In this document: piece after piece, positions 1 through 10,528 of the stretch | Layout: each line of letters opens with the position of its first letter | Numbering within the stretch: the first letter of the stretch is position 1 | Source of the DNA: Sandaracinobacter neustonicus | GTDB lineage: Bacteria; Pseudomonadota; Alphaproteobacteria; Sphingomonadales; Sphingomonadaceae | Assembly (NCBI RefSeq): GCF_006385875.1 | Contig: NZ_VFSU01000019.1 | Location: forward strand, 1 to 64,000 | Reading direction: 5' to 3' | Length of the DNA stretch: 64,000 nucleotides | The notes under the pieces: generated by a model | What the model was told of the DNA's origin: nothing | What the model saw: the letters and a program-made list of their open reading frames with translations, nothing else | The model's database searches: none | Program-made: the position numbers and the translations under genes

Positions 1-47
1 CCGCAACACCCTTCCCCCACCGCGCCCCCTCCCCTAAACAGGCCCGG

Positions 48-2126
48 ATGCTCACTCGCCTGTTCCTCGCGCTCTCCGCCCTGATCCTCGCCGGCCCGGC
101 GCTCGCCGCCAGCAGCGCGAAACTCCCCAACACGGAAGTCGCGCTCATCAGCGAGGCGAAGGCCCCCGCCCCGGGCCAGCGCTTCACCATCGGCCTGATG
201 ATGACGCCGAAGCCCGGCTGGCATACCTATTGGGAAAACCCCGGCGACAGCGGCATGGCCACCCGTGCCCAATGGCAGCTGCCGAACGGCGTCAGCGTCT
301 CCACCTTCCGCTATCCCGTGCCGAAAACCTATGTCGTCGCCGGGCTGATGAACCATGTTTATGGTGAGAAGAACATTCTCCTCGCCGATGTCACGGTGCC
401 GCAGGGGGCCAGCGGAGAATTGCCGCTGAAGGCAAGGATCGACTGGCTGGTCTGCAACGACAAGATCTGTATCCCCGAGGGTGCCGATCTGGACCTTACT
501 TTGCCCATCGGCGATGGCGCGGCAGACCCGGCGCAACGGGCGAATTTCGATGCCGCCCGCGCCGCCCTCCCCCGCGAACTGGCAGCGGGGGCCAGCTTCC
601 AGACAGTCGGCCAGCGCATCCGCCTGAACGTGCCGCTGGCCGATCCGGAGAGCGTCACCGCCGCGCATTTCTTCGCCAGCCGCGATGACGGCGTGCTGTT
701 CGCCAGCCCGCAGACGGTCAGCCGCACCGCCAATTCGCTGGTGATCGAAACAGACGCCGTCCCCGGCAGCAACCCCACCGCGCTTCCCGGCGTGCTGCGC
801 ATCGAACGCGGCGCGGATGTGATGGGGCTGGCCTTCAGCGCCAACCCCGGCACCGTCCCCACCGGGGAGCCGCTCAGCGCACAGGCGGGCAAAGGCTCGA
901 TGGCCGCCTTCTGGCCCGCGCTCGGCCTCGCCATCCTCGGCGGGCTGCTGCTGAACCTGATGCCCTGCGTGTTTCCCATTCTCAGCCTGAAGGCGCTCAG
1001 TCTTGCGAAATCCGGGGAATCAGAGGCGCATGCCCGCGCAGAGGGGCTGGCCTACACCGGTGGCGTCATGCTGGTCACCACCTTGCTGGGCATCGCGGCA
1101 ATCGCCATCGCGGCGGCGGGCGCGGGTGCGGGCTGGGCCTTCCAGTTGCAGGATCCGCGCGTGATCCTGTTCCTGATGCTGCTCACGCTGGCGATCGGGC
1201 TGAACTTCTCTGGCCTCTATGAAGTGAATCTCGGCACCGCCAATGTCGGCTCCGGCCTCGCCTCGAAACCCGGCGCGAAGGGGGCCTTCTTCACCGGCGC
1301 GCTGGCGGCCTTCGTCGCCACGCCCTGCACCGGCCCCTTCATGGCGGGGGCATTGGGCGCAGCGCTGGTGCTGCCGCCCGCCGCAGGCGTCGCGGTGTTC
1401 GCCGGGCTGGGCCTCGGCCTCGCGCTGCCCTTCCTCGCCATCGGCTTTATCCCCGCGCTGCGCCGCCGCCTGCCCAAACCCGGCCCGTGGATGGCGAATT
1501 TCCGCCGCATCCTCGCCGTGCCGATGTTCCTCACCGCGCTGGCACTGGCGTGGGTGCTGGGGCGGCAAGCGGGCCTGAACGCGCTCACCACCGGCCTTTC
1601 GCTGGCGCTGATGCTCACCATCCTGTTGTGGATATTGGGCCTGCGCCAGCAAAAGCAGGCCTCCGTCGTCATCACCATCTCGCTGGCAGCGCTTTTGGCG
1701 CTGCTCTCGCCGCTGGCGCTCAGCGCCGTCTCCACAGACGATGGCGGCCTCACCGCAGACCCCGGCCCCGAAGACCTGTCCGCCGTCCCCTTCACGCCGG
1801 AAGCCATCGCCCGCGCGCAGGCGGATCGCAAACCCACCTTCCTCTATTTCACCGCGGACTGGTGCCTCACCTGCAAGGTGAACGAAAAGGGCGCGCTGTC
1901 AGACCCGGCCGTCGCCGTCGCATTCCAGCAGGCGGGCATACAAGTCATGGTGGGCGACTGGACCCGCCCGGACCCGGCCATCGCCCGCTTTCTGGAACAG
2001 CGCGGCCGCGCGGGCATCCCGCTCTACCTCTTCTATGATTCGAACGGCAGCATCACCGAACTGCCGCAAATCCTCACGGTGAAAACCCTCACCGGGCTTG
2101 CAAGCGCAGGTTCATCCGCAAGCTGA
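48..2126 (+). CDS. ScsB/DsbD-type thiol:disulfide interchange membrane protein
   Basis: Inner-membrane electron conduit that moves reducing equivalents from cytoplasmic thioredoxin to envelope thiol proteins. The 692-residue protein has a signal peptide (about residues 1-20), a periplasmic N-terminal domain to about residue 285 with a Cys pair at 136 and 141, and a CcdA-like multi-span core. The core carries Cys307 in an MPCVFP motif and Cys427 in ATPCTGP. The C-terminal thioredoxin domain has WCLTCK (Cys606/Cys609). All three redox pairs are intact. The large N-terminal domain with its CNDKIC pair resembles ScsB more than E. coli DsbD (inference). The redoxin gene follows after 29 bp and is a likely substrate. 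Confidence 0.93.
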   Translation: MLTRLFLALSALILAGPALAASSAKLPNTEVALISEAKAPAPGQRFTIGLMMTPKPGWHTYWENPGDSGMATRAQWQLPNGVSVSTFRYPVPKTYVVAGLMNHVYGEKNILLADVTVPQGASGELPLKARIDWLVCNDKICIPEGADLDLTLPIGDGAADPAQRANFDAARAALPRELAAGASFQTVGQRIRLNVPLADPESVTAAHFFASRDDGVLFASPQTVSRTANSLVIETDAVPGSNPTALPGVLRIERGADVMGLAFSANPGTVPTGEPLSAQAGKGSMAAFWPALGLAILGGLLLNLMPCVFPILSLKALSLAKSGESEAHARAEGLAYTGGVMLVTTLLGIAAIAIAAAGAGAGWAFQLQDPRVILFLMLLTLAIGLNFSGLYEVNLGTANVGSGLASKPGAKGAFFTGALAAFVATPCTGPFMAGALGAALVLPPAAGVAVFAGLGLGLALPFLAIGFIPALRRRLPKPGPWMANFRRILAVPMFLTALALAWVLGRQAGLNALTTGLSLALMLTILLWILGLRQQKQASVVITISLAALLALLSPLALSAVSTDDGGLTADPGPEDLSAVPFTPEAIARAQADRKPTFLYFTADWCLTCKVNEKGALSDPAVAVAFQQAGIQVMVGDWTRPDPAIARFLEQRGRAGIPLYLFYDSNGSITELPQILTVKTLTGLASAGSSAS

Positions 2127-2155
2127 TAAACAACCTGCCACAGAAGGAGACGACC

Positions 2156-2752
2156 ATGATGAAGCCCCTGCTCGCAGCAGCCGCCCTAATCATCGCCGCC
2201 CCGGCGCTCGCAGCCGCCGTTGTCGGCCAGCCCGCCCCCGCCTTCACCGCGACGGATTCCAACGGCCGCACCGTCAGCCTCAGCGATTTCAAGGGCAAGC
2301 CGGTGGTGCTGGAATGGACCAACGCCGAATGCCCCTTCGTGCAGAAATATTATTCCGGCGGAGACATGCAGAAGCTGCAGGCAGACGCCCGCAAGGGCGG
2401 TGCCGTCTGGCTCACCATCAACTCCGGCGCCGAAGGCAATCAAGGCCATGTCACCGGCGCACAGGCCAACAGCCGGATGCGCCAGCAGGGCTTCCAATCC
2501 ACCGCCTACCTGCTGGATACGGACGGCACCATCGGCCGCGCCTATGGCGCGCGCACCACGCCGCACATGTTCGTGATCGCCCCCGACGGCACACTGGCCT
2601 ACACCGGCGGCATCGACAGCATCCCCAGCGCCAACCCGGCCGACATCGCCCGCGCCGAACCGCTGGTGACGCTGGCACTGGCAGACGTGAAGGCGGGCAA
2701 GCCAGTGGGCACGCCGACCAGCAAGCCTTATGGCTGCTCGGTGAAATACTGA
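2156..2752 (+). CDS. exported redoxin (AhpC/TSA-like thioredoxin-fold protein)
   Basis: A 198-residue envelope thioredoxin-fold protein. It starts with a clear signal peptide (MMKPLLAAAALIIAAPALA), so it works in the periplasm. The active-site region is NAECPFVQKYY with a single Cys59 where thioredoxins have CxxC. The only other Cys is near the C terminus (Cys194), an arrangement that would suit a two-cysteine peroxiredoxin. A strong ribosome site (agaaggaga) precedes the ATG. The position directly behind the ScsB/DsbD-type gene suggests that protein reduces it. Peroxidase activity is inferred, not shown. Confidence 0.9.
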   Translation: MMKPLLAAAALIIAAPALAAAVVGQPAPAFTATDSNGRTVSLSDFKGKPVVLEWTNAECPFVQKYYSGGDMQKLQADARKGGAVWLTINSGAEGNQGHVTGAQANSRMRQQGFQSTAYLLDTDGTIGRAYGARTTPHMFVIAPDGTLAYTGGIDSIPSANPADIARAEPLVTLALADVKAGKPVGTPTSKPYGCSVKY

Positions 2753-2766
2753 GGTCGGGTTAGCGA

Positions 2767-3080
2767 CAGGGAAGACCAAGGGCTCTGCCCTTGGAACCCG
2801 GCAGGGAAATGATTTCCCTGCACCCTCAACATTGGCGTTGCGCGCAAACTGGAACGGCGCGCGTGTGATCAGCTTCGATTGCCTGCGGCGCTACGAGACT
2901 CTCTCCCCCTGCAAGGGGGAGAGATGGAGAGGGGGTGTCAGCGGTTGGCCTGATCCACCAACCTCCCCACACCCACAACCGTCACTCCGGACTTGATCCG
3001 GGGTCCAGCTGTTCTTCGGCAACGCCGGAGCACAAAAGCGCGGCCCCGGATCAACTCCGGGGCGAAGGGTGGGGAACCCC
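2767..3080. repeat. composite intergenic repeat, copy I
   Basis: This 332-bp spacer lies between two convergent genes and holds no gene. It is built from short palindromes in a fixed order: a ccaagggctctgcccttgg dyad, a cagggaaatgatttccctg dyad, a bridge ending in gattgcctgcggcgctac, a ctctcccc/gggggagag dyad, and a tail with the ggacttgatccgggg / ccccggatcaactccgg inverted pair. The first blocks recur in the same order near 17.86-18.03 kb and inverted near 62.5-62.7 kb. It probably acts as a bidirectional 3' boundary. Confidence 0.75.
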
Positions 3081-3084
3081 CGCG

Positions 3085-4887
3085 TTACCCCACCTTCCGC
3101 GGCTGAATATGCAACTCCCGCAACTGCTTCTCGCTCACGGCTGACGGCGCGTTCATCATCAGATCCTCGGCCTTCTGGTTCAGCGGGAACAGCGTCACTT
3201 CGCGGATGTTCGGTTCATCCGCGATCAGCATCACGATCCGGTCCACCCCCGGCGCAGAGCCGCCGTGCGGCGGTGCGCCATATTTGAAGGCGTTGATCAT
3301 GCCGGGGAAATTCGTGTCGACCTGATCCTGCGTGTAACCGGCGATTTCGAACGCCTTGTACATGATCTCAGGCTTGTGGTTGCGGATCGCGCCGGACGAC
3401 AACTCCACCCCGTTGCAGACGATGTCATATTGGAACGCCAGAATATCCAGCGGGTCCATCGTTTCCAGCGCGCCCATCTCGCCCTGCGGCATGGAGAAGG
3501 GGTTGTGCGAGAAGTCAATCTTCCCCGTTTCCTCGTCCGCCTCGAACATCGGGAAATCGACGATCCAGCAGAATTTATAAGCGCCCTGCTCGATCAGCCC
3601 CAGCTGCTCGCCCACGCGGGTGCGGGCGAACCCGGCCAGCTTGGCGGCGGGCAATTCCTTGCCGGCGGCGAAGAAACAGCCATCGTCTGGCCCCAGCCCC
3701 AGCGCCGCATAGAGCGCCTCCATGCCCTCCGTGCCATGGTTCTTGGCGATCGGCCCACCGAATTCGCCGCCCTTGCGCGTCACATAGCCAAGCCCCGCAT
3801 GGCCTTCGCTGCGCGCCCATTCGTTCATATCGTCGAAGAATTTGCGGCTCTTGTCTGCGGTGTTCGGCGCAGGGATCGCCCGCACCACGCCGCCGGACGC
3901 CACGATCTTCTCGAACAGGCCAAAACCCGATTGCCGGAAATGCTCAGACACGTCGGAAATCAGCAGCGGGTTGCGCAGATCGGGCTTGTCATTGCCATAT
4001 TTCAGCATGGATTCGCGGTAGGGAATGCGCGGGAACGCGCCTTGCGTCACCGCCCATGGCGTCTCGCGATTCCAGCCCGCGAACTCCGCGAACACGCCCG
4101 CCAGCACGGGTTCAATGGCCTGAAACACATCTTCCTGCGTCACGAAGCTCATCTCGAAATCGAGCTGGTAGAATTCGCCCGGGGAACGATCCGCCCGCGC
4201 ATCCTCGTCGCGGAAGCAGGGCGCAATCTGGAAATAGCGATCAAAGCCCGCCACCATCAGCAGCTGCTTGAACATCTGCGGTGCTTGCGGAAGCGCATAG
4301 AATTTGCCCGGATGCAGCCGCGAAGGCACCAGAAAGTCCCGCGCGCCTTCCGGGCTGGAGGCTGTCAGGATCGGCGTCTGATACTCGGTGAAGCCCTGTG
4401 CCTGCATCCGCTGGCGCAGGCTGGAAATCACCTTCGAACGCAGCACGATATTCTTGTGCAGCCGTTCCCGGCGCAGGTCGAGGAAGCGATAGCGCAGGCG
4501 GATATCTTCTGGGTATTCCGCTTCGCCAGCCACCGGCAGCGGCAGCTCGGCGGCTTCGGATTGCACCGTCACGCCGCGCACCCGCACTTCGATGGCCCCG
4601 GTCGGCAAGTTCGGGTTCACCGTGCCTTCGCTGCGCGCCACCACTTCGCCATCGATGGTCACCACCGATTCCAGCCGCAGCTTGTCCAGCGTTTCAAGGA
4701 AGGGCGAGCCGGTGGCCGCCACCAGCTGGGTCAGGCCATGATGGTCGCGCAAATCGATGAACAGCACACCGCCATGGTCGCGCTTGCGGTGAATCCAGCC
4801 GGACAGGCGAACGGTTTCGCCGACGTTGCCGGCCGTCAGCTCGGCGCAATGATGGGTGCGATACGCATGTGTGGTGTTGGTGCTCAT
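3085..4887 (-). CDS. aspS: aspartate--tRNA ligase
   Basis: Class II aminoacyl-tRNA synthetase charging tRNA-Asp (possibly also tRNA-Asn) in the cytoplasm. At 600 residues it is full length for the bacterial type. The N-terminal OB-fold anticodon domain ([19 protein letters not shown]) is followed by the catalytic core with motif 2 ([19 protein letters not shown]) and motif 3 ([12 protein letters not shown]), with the bacterial GAD insert between them. It is transcribed alone, divergently from rnd across a 67-bp spacer, and converges with the redoxin gene over a repeat-filled spacer. Confidence 0.97.
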   Translation of the reverse strand: MSTNTTHAYRTHHCAELTAGNVGETVRLSGWIHRKRDHGGVLFIDLRDHHGLTQLVAATGSPFLETLDKLRLESVVTIDGEVVARSEGTVNPNLPTGAIEVRVRGVTVQSEAAELPLPVAGEAEYPEDIRLRYRFLDLRRERLHKNIVLRSKVISSLRQRMQAQGFTEYQTPILTASSPEGARDFLVPSRLHPGKFYALPQAPQMFKQLLMVAGFDRYFQIAPCFRDEDARADRSPGEFYQLDFEMSFVTQEDVFQAIEPVLAGVFAEFAGWNRETPWAVTQGAFPRIPYRESMLKYGNDKPDLRNPLLISDVSEHFRQSGFGLFEKIVASGGVVRAIPAPNTADKSRKFFDDMNEWARSEGHAGLGYVTRKGGEFGGPIAKNHGTEGMEALYAALGLGPDDGCFFAAGKELPAAKLAGFARTRVGEQLGLIEQGAYKFCWIVDFPMFEADEETGKIDFSHNPFSMPQGEMGALETMDPLDILAFQYDIVCNGVELSSGAIRNHKPEIMYKAFEIAGYTQDQVDTNFPGMINAFKYGAPPHGGSAPGVDRIVMLIADEPNIREVTLFPLNQKAEDLMMNAPSAVSEKQLRELHIQPRKVG

Positions 4888-4954
4888 GGGGCGGGGGTCA
4901 AGGGCAAAGCGGCCCCTTTTGTCAAGCGCGCATCCTCACGCTATCGGGTTGCCC

Positions 4955-6274
4955 ATGAAGATTCACCCGCTCGTCACAGATACAGACACCCTCGCCCGGA
5001 TGATCGGCCGCCTGAAGGCGCATGACATCGTCTGCGTCGATACCGAGTTCATGCGGGAAAACACTTATTATCCAGAGCTTTGCCTGATCCAGTTGGCATC
5101 TTCGGAAGATGCCTTCGCCATCGATCCGCTGGCAGACGGCCTTGATCTCGCGCCATTTCTGGAACTTCTGGGCGACGACTCGATCCTGAAAGTGCTGCAC
5201 GCGGGCGGTCAGGACATCGAAATCTTCATGAATCTCACCGGAAAAGTGCCCTTCCCGCTGTTCGATACGCAGATCGCTGCCATGGCGATGGGGATGGGGG
5301 AGCAGGTAAGCTACGCCAACCTCGTCGCGCATTTTACCGGCCAGCAGATCGACAAGGGTGCCCGCTTCACGGACTGGGCGCGCCGCCCGCTGTCGGACCG
5401 GCAGATTCACTACGCCATCGGCGACGTCACCTATCTCTCGCAACTGTTCCCCAAGATGCTGAACAAGCTGCGCAAAACCGGGCGTGGCGAATGGCTGGAC
5501 GAGGAAATGGCCCGGCTGTCAGACCCGTCCAACTATGCGGTGAACCCGGATACCGCATGGCTGCGCCTGAAGCTGCCCAACCGCAAGCCGGATGTGCTGG
5601 GCCGCCTGAAGGCGCTGGCGCGCTGGCGCGAACTGGAAGCGCAAGACAAGAATGTGCCACGCGGCCGCATCGTGAAGGATGAAACGCTGGCCGATCTGGC
5701 CGCCGCCCCGCCGCCGACGCAGGCCGATCTGGCGCGGGTGCGCGGGCTGTCCCCCACATGGGCGGGCAACGCCATCGGCCAGCGGCTGCTGGCGGCCATT
5801 GCCGGGGCGGAGCCTCTGCCGGAGGCCGAAATGCCCGCGAAGGAAAACCGCCCGGGCCTCTCCACCGATGCCTCGCTGATCGCGGACCTGTTGAAATTGC
5901 TGCTGAAAGTTCGCGCGAAGGAATCGGGCGTGGCCCCGCGCCTGATCGCGCGCTCGGATGAAATGGAGGCGCTGGCCGCCGGCGTGCGCGACGGCCTGCC
6001 GATCCTGCAGGGCTGGCGGCGCGGCCTGTTTGGCGAGGATGCGCTGGCGCTGGTGGAAGGCCGGCTGGGCTTCTCCGTGTCGGGCGGGAAGATGCGGATG
6101 CGGCAACTGGCCGGGTCGCCCCAACCCGATCAGCCGCAGCCGGAAGAGTCGTTCGATCCTGAGCCGTTCAGTTCAGACGAAGCTTCGGCTCCAGCCCCAG
6201 CGCCTGCGCCAGAAGCCGATGCCGCCGCTGCACCGGCTCGGCGTAGAGCGCCTCGGCGGCGCGCGGCAGGCTGA
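4955..6274 (+). CDS. rnd: ribonuclease D
   Basis: 3'-5' exoribonuclease for tRNA 3'-end maturation. The 439-residue protein has a DEDD exonuclease domain (VCVDTEFMRENTYYPELCLIQ as a split motif, first D/E pair; later HAGGQDIEIF and the YAIGDVTYL Asp motif) and then an HRDC domain at about 200-290. The ATG at 4955 (MKIHPLVTDTD) is chosen because the longer frame upstream lacks homology and runs into the aspS promoter region. The tail is low-complexity Ala/Pro/Arg. The last 107 bp overlap the convergent ppx gene. Confidence 0.94.
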   Translation: MKIHPLVTDTDTLARMIGRLKAHDIVCVDTEFMRENTYYPELCLIQLASSEDAFAIDPLADGLDLAPFLELLGDDSILKVLHAGGQDIEIFMNLTGKVPFPLFDTQIAAMAMGMGEQVSYANLVAHFTGQQIDKGARFTDWARRPLSDRQIHYAIGDVTYLSQLFPKMLNKLRKTGRGEWLDEEMARLSDPSNYAVNPDTAWLRLKLPNRKPDVLGRLKALARWRELEAQDKNVPRGRIVKDETLADLAAAPPPTQADLARVRGLSPTWAGNAIGQRLLAAIAGAEPLPEAEMPAKENRPGLSTDASLIADLLKLLLKVRAKESGVAPRLIARSDEMEALAAGVRDGLPILQGWRRGLFGEDALALVEGRLGFSVSGGKMRMRQLAGSPQPDQPQPEESFDPEPFSSDEASAPAPAPAPEADAAAAPARRRAPRRRAAG

Positions 6275-7697
6275 GCGCCAGCCAGCCCGGCTCGCGCACC
6301 AGCGCGCTGCCGCGCAATCCGTCAGCCGCGCCGCCGCCCAGCCGCTGCCCCAGCCGCAGCGTCAGGCCCCACAGCCGCGCCAGCGCCAGCTGCTCGATCG
6401 ACGCCAACAGATAGAGTCGATCGGAATCCCCGCCGGGCATCGCGCCGCCGTTCAGCGTCCACAAGGCGGCCGCCATCATCGCCCGTTCGGATGCATCCAC
6501 GCTCACCCAGTTTCCGTGCAGCGCGGTGTCCAGCGCATCTTCCGCCCGCATGTCCGGGTGGGCGCGCCAGGCGCTGTCCGCCAGCAGACAGGCGGCGTGG
6601 CGAATCCGGCGCAGGGCAGGCGCTTCGTCCGGGAACAGCGTGTCGCTGAACTCCAGCAGCGCCTCGCCCACATCGGCGTCGCTGCCGTCGGAAAAGCGCC
6701 CCATCCGGTCGGCCGCCTCGCGCGCGGCCGTCAACAGCGGGTCCTGCCGCCGCGCCGCCGGAGACAGCGCCTGATACAGCAGCCCCTCGCGCAGCCCATA
6801 GGCAGAGCTGATGATGCAGCTGCTGCCCAGCTTCTTCGTCACCGCGCTCAGCATCGCCGCCGCGCCCGGCAGTTGCGGTGCCCGCGACGACGAGATGTTG
6901 GGCACATCTTTCAAGGATTTCACAGAGATATGCGCCAGCGTGCGCACCAGCCTGTCCGGCGCGTCGGCGGGCATCACATGATGATGCGTCACCGGCAGCG
7001 GCCAGTCCGTCTGGTGCATGTACAGCTGTGTCAGCGCCCGCCAGCTGCCGCCCACCGCATAGAAGGGCTTGCCCTTGCCCAGCGCGGCCCAGTCCAGCCC
7101 TTTCAGGCCCTGACTGATCTTCTGCGTCAGCTCGCGCCGCCCCTTTTTCCGAAAGGCGTCCAGTCGCAGCGAGCCGAGCGGCAGGGACAAGCGCTCATGC
7201 ACCTCGCCCTTCGAAATCCGCACCAGTTCCAGCGATCCGCCGCCCAGATCGCCCACAACGCCATCGGCCTGCGGAATTCCGGCGATCACCCCATAGGCCG
7301 CGCCGCGCGCCTCGGTCTCGCCGTCGATGATCTCCACCTGCAGGCCGGTGAACTGCTCGATCCGCGCCACGAACGCCGGGCCGTTGGCGGCATCGCGCAC
7401 CGCCGCCGTCGCCACCGCGCGCAAACTGTCCACGCCCATGGAGTCCGCCAGCAGCGCGAAGCGCGCCAACGCCGCCAGCGTCACGTCCATCGCCTCTTCA
7501 GACAGCATCCCGCCCGGCGACAAACCCTTGCCCAGCCCGGCCATCACCTTCTCGTTGAACAGAACGGCAGGCGTCCGCGTCAGCCCCTTGTACACCACCA
7601 GACGCACGGAGTTGGACCCGATATCAACAATCGCGATGCGCGGGCTGGCATGGTTCAACAGCTGCACATCCGCCTGCGGCACCGCGACCGTCGCCAC
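6168..7697 (-). CDS. ppx: Ppx/GppA family exopolyphosphatase
   Basis: Hydrolyses inorganic polyphosphate and/or pppGpp; sequence alone does not separate the two. The 509-residue protein has the ASKHA-fold phosphate loop IVDIGSNSVRLVVYKG near residue 23 and the second loop VVGDLGGGSLEL near 150, followed by an HD-like C-terminal region. It starts with GTG two bases after the alaS stop, so the two are probably co-transcribed. Its 3' end overlaps rnd by 107 bp tail to tail. Confidence 0.92.
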   Translation of the reverse strand: MATVAVPQADVQLLNHASPRIAIVDIGSNSVRLVVYKGLTRTPAVLFNEKVMAGLGKGLSPGGMLSEEAMDVTLAALARFALLADSMGVDSLRAVATAAVRDAANGPAFVARIEQFTGLQVEIIDGETEARGAAYGVIAGIPQADGVVGDLGGGSLELVRISKGEVHERLSLPLGSLRLDAFRKKGRRELTQKISQGLKGLDWAALGKGKPFYAVGGSWRALTQLYMHQTDWPLPVTHHHVMPADAPDRLVRTLAHISVKSLKDVPNISSSRAPQLPGAAAMLSAVTKKLGSSCIISSAYGLREGLLYQALSPAARRQDPLLTAAREAADRMGRFSDGSDADVGEALLEFSDTLFPDEAPALRRIRHAACLLADSAWRAHPDMRAEDALDTALHGNWVSVDASERAMMAAALWTLNGGAMPGGDSDRLYLLASIEQLALARLWGLTLRLGQRLGGGAADGLRGSALVREPGWLALSLPRAAEALYAEPVQRRHRLLAQALGLEPKLRLN

Positions 7698-7699
7698 GC

Positions 7700-10363
7700 T
7701 CAGGCCGCAACAGTCTGGTTGATGGCGGCCTTCACCGCCTGAATCGCGTCGGCTGCCTTCGCCGCATCCGGCCCGCCGCCCTGCGCCATATCCGGCCGCC
7801 CGCCGCCGCCCTGACCGCCCAGCGCCGCAACGCCTGCGCGCACCAGCTCCACGGCATTGGCGCGAGCACCCAGATCAGCCGTCACGGAAACCGCGATAGA
7901 GGCCCGCCCGTCGCGCGTCGCGACGATGGCGAACACGCCCGAGCCATGGCGCTGCTTTTCCTCGTCCAGCAGACCGCGCAACTCCTTCGGGTCCAGATCG
8001 TCGATCACCCGGCCAAGGAAGGGCACGTCGCCCAGCTGCTCCAGCGCCACCTCGGCCGCCTGCCCCGGCCCGGCCAGCGCCAGCGCCTTCTTGGTATCCG
8101 CCAGTTCGCGCTCCAGCTTCTTCACCGTGTCGGCCAGCGCGGCCACCCGTTCGGGCACATCCTCCACCCGCGCCTTCACGCTGGCGGCAGCTGCCTTCAA
8201 CAGATTTTCCTGCGCCACCAGATGCTTCAGTGCCTCCACCCCGGTCAGCGCCTCGATCCGCCGCACGCCGGACGACACCGCGCTTTCAGAGACGATGCGG
8301 AACAGGGCGATATCGCCGGTGGCGTTCACATGGGTGCCGCCGCACAGTTCCACCGAATAGCTGCGGCCCGTGTCGGCGGCGCGGCCCATGGACAGCACGC
8401 GAACCTCGTCGCCATATTTCTCGCCGAACAGCGCCAGCGCGCCCGCCTCGATGGCGGCATCCGGCGTCATCAGCCGCGTGCCCACCGGCAGGTTGGCGCG
8501 GATTTCCGCATTCACTTCCGCCTCCACCGCGGCGATTTCCTCGGCCGTCATCGGCTTCTGGTGCGAAAAGTCGAAGCGCAGCTTGTCCGGGGCGACCAGC
8601 GAACCCTTCTGGCTCACATGCCCGCCCAGCACCCGGCGCAGCGCCGCATGCATCAGGTGCGTGGCCGAATGGTTGGCCTTCACCTGCGCACGCCGCTCGG
8701 CATCCACCTTCAGCTGCACCGCGTCGCCAACCTTCAGCGTGCCGGACACCAGCTTGCCCGAATGGGCGTGCAGCTTGCCAAGCGGCTTTTGCGTGTCCGT
8801 CACCTCGAACAGCGCGTCGCCCAGCGCAATCGTGCCGGTATCGCCCACCTGTCCGCCGCTTTCGGCATAGAAAGGCGTCTGGTTGGTCAGGATCACCAGC
8901 TCGTCACCGGCTTTGGCCCCGGCAACCTCCACGCCATCCTTCACCAGCGCCACGATCGCGCCTTCCGCGCCCATGGTGGAATAACCGATGAAATCCGTCG
9001 CCCCCAGCTTCTCGACAAGGTCGAACCACAGGCTGTCGGTGGCGTTCGCGCCCGATCCCGCCCAGGCGGCACGCGCGCGCGCCTTCTGCTCGGCCATGCT
9101 GGCATCGAACCCGGTGCGGTCCACGCCCAGCCCCTGCGCCTTCAGCGCATCCTCCGTCAGGTCATAGGGGAAGCCATAGGTGTCATACAGGCGGAAGGCG
9201 ACATCGCCCGGCAGCACCGCCCCCGGCTTCAACCCGGCGGTCGCATCGTCCAGCAGCTTCAGCCCGTTCTGCAACGTCTGGCGGAAACGGGTTTCCTCCA
9301 GCTTCAGCGTTTCCGCGATCAGCGGCTGCGCCCGCACCAGTTCCGGGAAGGCCCCGCCCATCGTGCTCACCAGCGCGGGCACCAGCCGGTGCATCAGCGG
9401 CTCGCTCGCGCCCAGCAGATGCGCGTGGCGCATGGCGCGGCGCATGATCCGCCGCAGCACATAACCTCGCCCTTCGTTGGCGGGCAGCACCCCGTCGGCC
9501 ACAAGGAACCCGGCAGAACGCAGATGGTCCGCAATCACCCGGTGCGAGGCGCGGGTGGTGATCGCGTCCGTCGGCGTCTTCGTCAGCGCGGCGGATTCGC
9601 CGATCAGCTGCTTGAAGATGTCGATCTCGAAATTGTCATGCGTGCCTTGCAGCACGGCGGCGATCCGCTCCAGCCCCATGCCGGTGTCGATGGAAGGGCG
9701 CGGCAGGTTCAGCCTTGTGCCGTCCGGCTGCTGATCGAACTGCATGAACACAAGGTTCCACACTTCCACGAAGCGGTCGCCATCCTCGTCCGGCGAACCG
9801 GGCGGGCCGCCGGGGATGTGATCCCCATGATCGTAGAAGATTTCGGAGCACGGCCCGCAAGGCCCGGTGTCGCCCATGGACCAGAAATTGTCGCTGGTGG
9901 CGATGCGGATGATGCGCTCATCCGGCAGCCCTGCGATCGTCTTCCACAGGGCGAACGCCTCATCGTCCGTGTGATAAACGGTGACGGTCAGCTTGTCTTT
10001 CGGCAGGCCCCATGTGCCCGTCAGCAGATCCCAGGCCAGGGTGATCGCCTGTTCCTTGAAATAATCGCCAAAGGAAAAATTCCCCAACATTTCAAAGAAG
10101 GTATGGTGGCGGGCAGTATAGCCCACATTGTCCAGATCATTGTGCTTGCCACCGGCGCGCACGCATTTCTGGCTGGAGGTCGCCGTGCTGTAGGGCCGCT
10201 TTTCAAGGCCGGTGAACACATTTTTGAACGGCACCATCCCGGCGTTCACGAACATCAGCGTCGGATCGTTCTGCGGCACCAGCGGCGCAGACGGCACCAG
10301 CGCATGGCCCGCTTGTGCGAAATGGTCCAGAAAAGAGGCGCGGATGTCGGCGGTCGAAGTCAT
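7700..10363 (-). CDS. alaS: alanine--tRNA ligase
   Basis: Class II synthetase for tRNA-Ala with an editing domain. The 887 residues run through the catalytic core ([32 protein letters not shown]), the editing domain with zinc ligands in HSATHLMHA and CGGTH, and the C-Ala domain ending in a [16 protein letters not shown] segment. The ATG at 10363 (MTSTADIR) is preferred over an upstream in-frame start because family members begin there. ppx follows after 2 bp. Confidence 0.97.
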   Translation of the reverse strand: MTSTADIRASFLDHFAQAGHALVPSAPLVPQNDPTLMFVNAGMVPFKNVFTGLEKRPYSTATSSQKCVRAGGKHNDLDNVGYTARHHTFFEMLGNFSFGDYFKEQAITLAWDLLTGTWGLPKDKLTVTVYHTDDEAFALWKTIAGLPDERIIRIATSDNFWSMGDTGPCGPCSEIFYDHGDHIPGGPPGSPDEDGDRFVEVWNLVFMQFDQQPDGTRLNLPRPSIDTGMGLERIAAVLQGTHDNFEIDIFKQLIGESAALTKTPTDAITTRASHRVIADHLRSAGFLVADGVLPANEGRGYVLRRIMRRAMRHAHLLGASEPLMHRLVPALVSTMGGAFPELVRAQPLIAETLKLEETRFRQTLQNGLKLLDDATAGLKPGAVLPGDVAFRLYDTYGFPYDLTEDALKAQGLGVDRTGFDASMAEQKARARAAWAGSGANATDSLWFDLVEKLGATDFIGYSTMGAEGAIVALVKDGVEVAGAKAGDELVILTNQTPFYAESGGQVGDTGTIALGDALFEVTDTQKPLGKLHAHSGKLVSGTLKVGDAVQLKVDAERRAQVKANHSATHLMHAALRRVLGGHVSQKGSLVAPDKLRFDFSHQKPMTAEEIAAVEAEVNAEIRANLPVGTRLMTPDAAIEAGALALFGEKYGDEVRVLSMGRAADTGRSYSVELCGGTHVNATGDIALFRIVSESAVSSGVRRIEALTGVEALKHLVAQENLLKAAAASVKARVEDVPERVAALADTVKKLERELADTKKALALAGPGQAAEVALEQLGDVPFLGRVIDDLDPKELRGLLDEEKQRHGSGVFAIVATRDGRASIAVSVTADLGARANAVELVRAGVAALGGQGGGGRPDMAQGGGPDAAKAADAIQAVKAAINQTVAA

Positions 10364-10528
10364 GGGTCTCGCTATTCTGAATACTCTGCCCGCGCGGGGC
10401 CACACGCTCCATTAGGGGGCCGTATGGCGCGCGCGCAAGTGCAGCCCCGCCGCACCGCGCCAGATTCAGCCCCCTTGAAACGCCTATTCCCTATCCCAGA
10501 TTCAGCGTTGTGGACAGCGGCAGCCTTC

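Noticed and set aside
2935..3144. Short open frame in the intergenic repeat
   Set aside because: It consists of palindromic repeat blocks and runs into the antisense of aspS; there is no coding signature.
10474..10502. Sigma-32-type promoter (cttgaaa followed by ccctatcc) before hsp20
   Set aside because: The spacing between the two elements is only 8 bp. An alternative ccagatt at 14 bp matches poorly, so the promoter position stays undecided.
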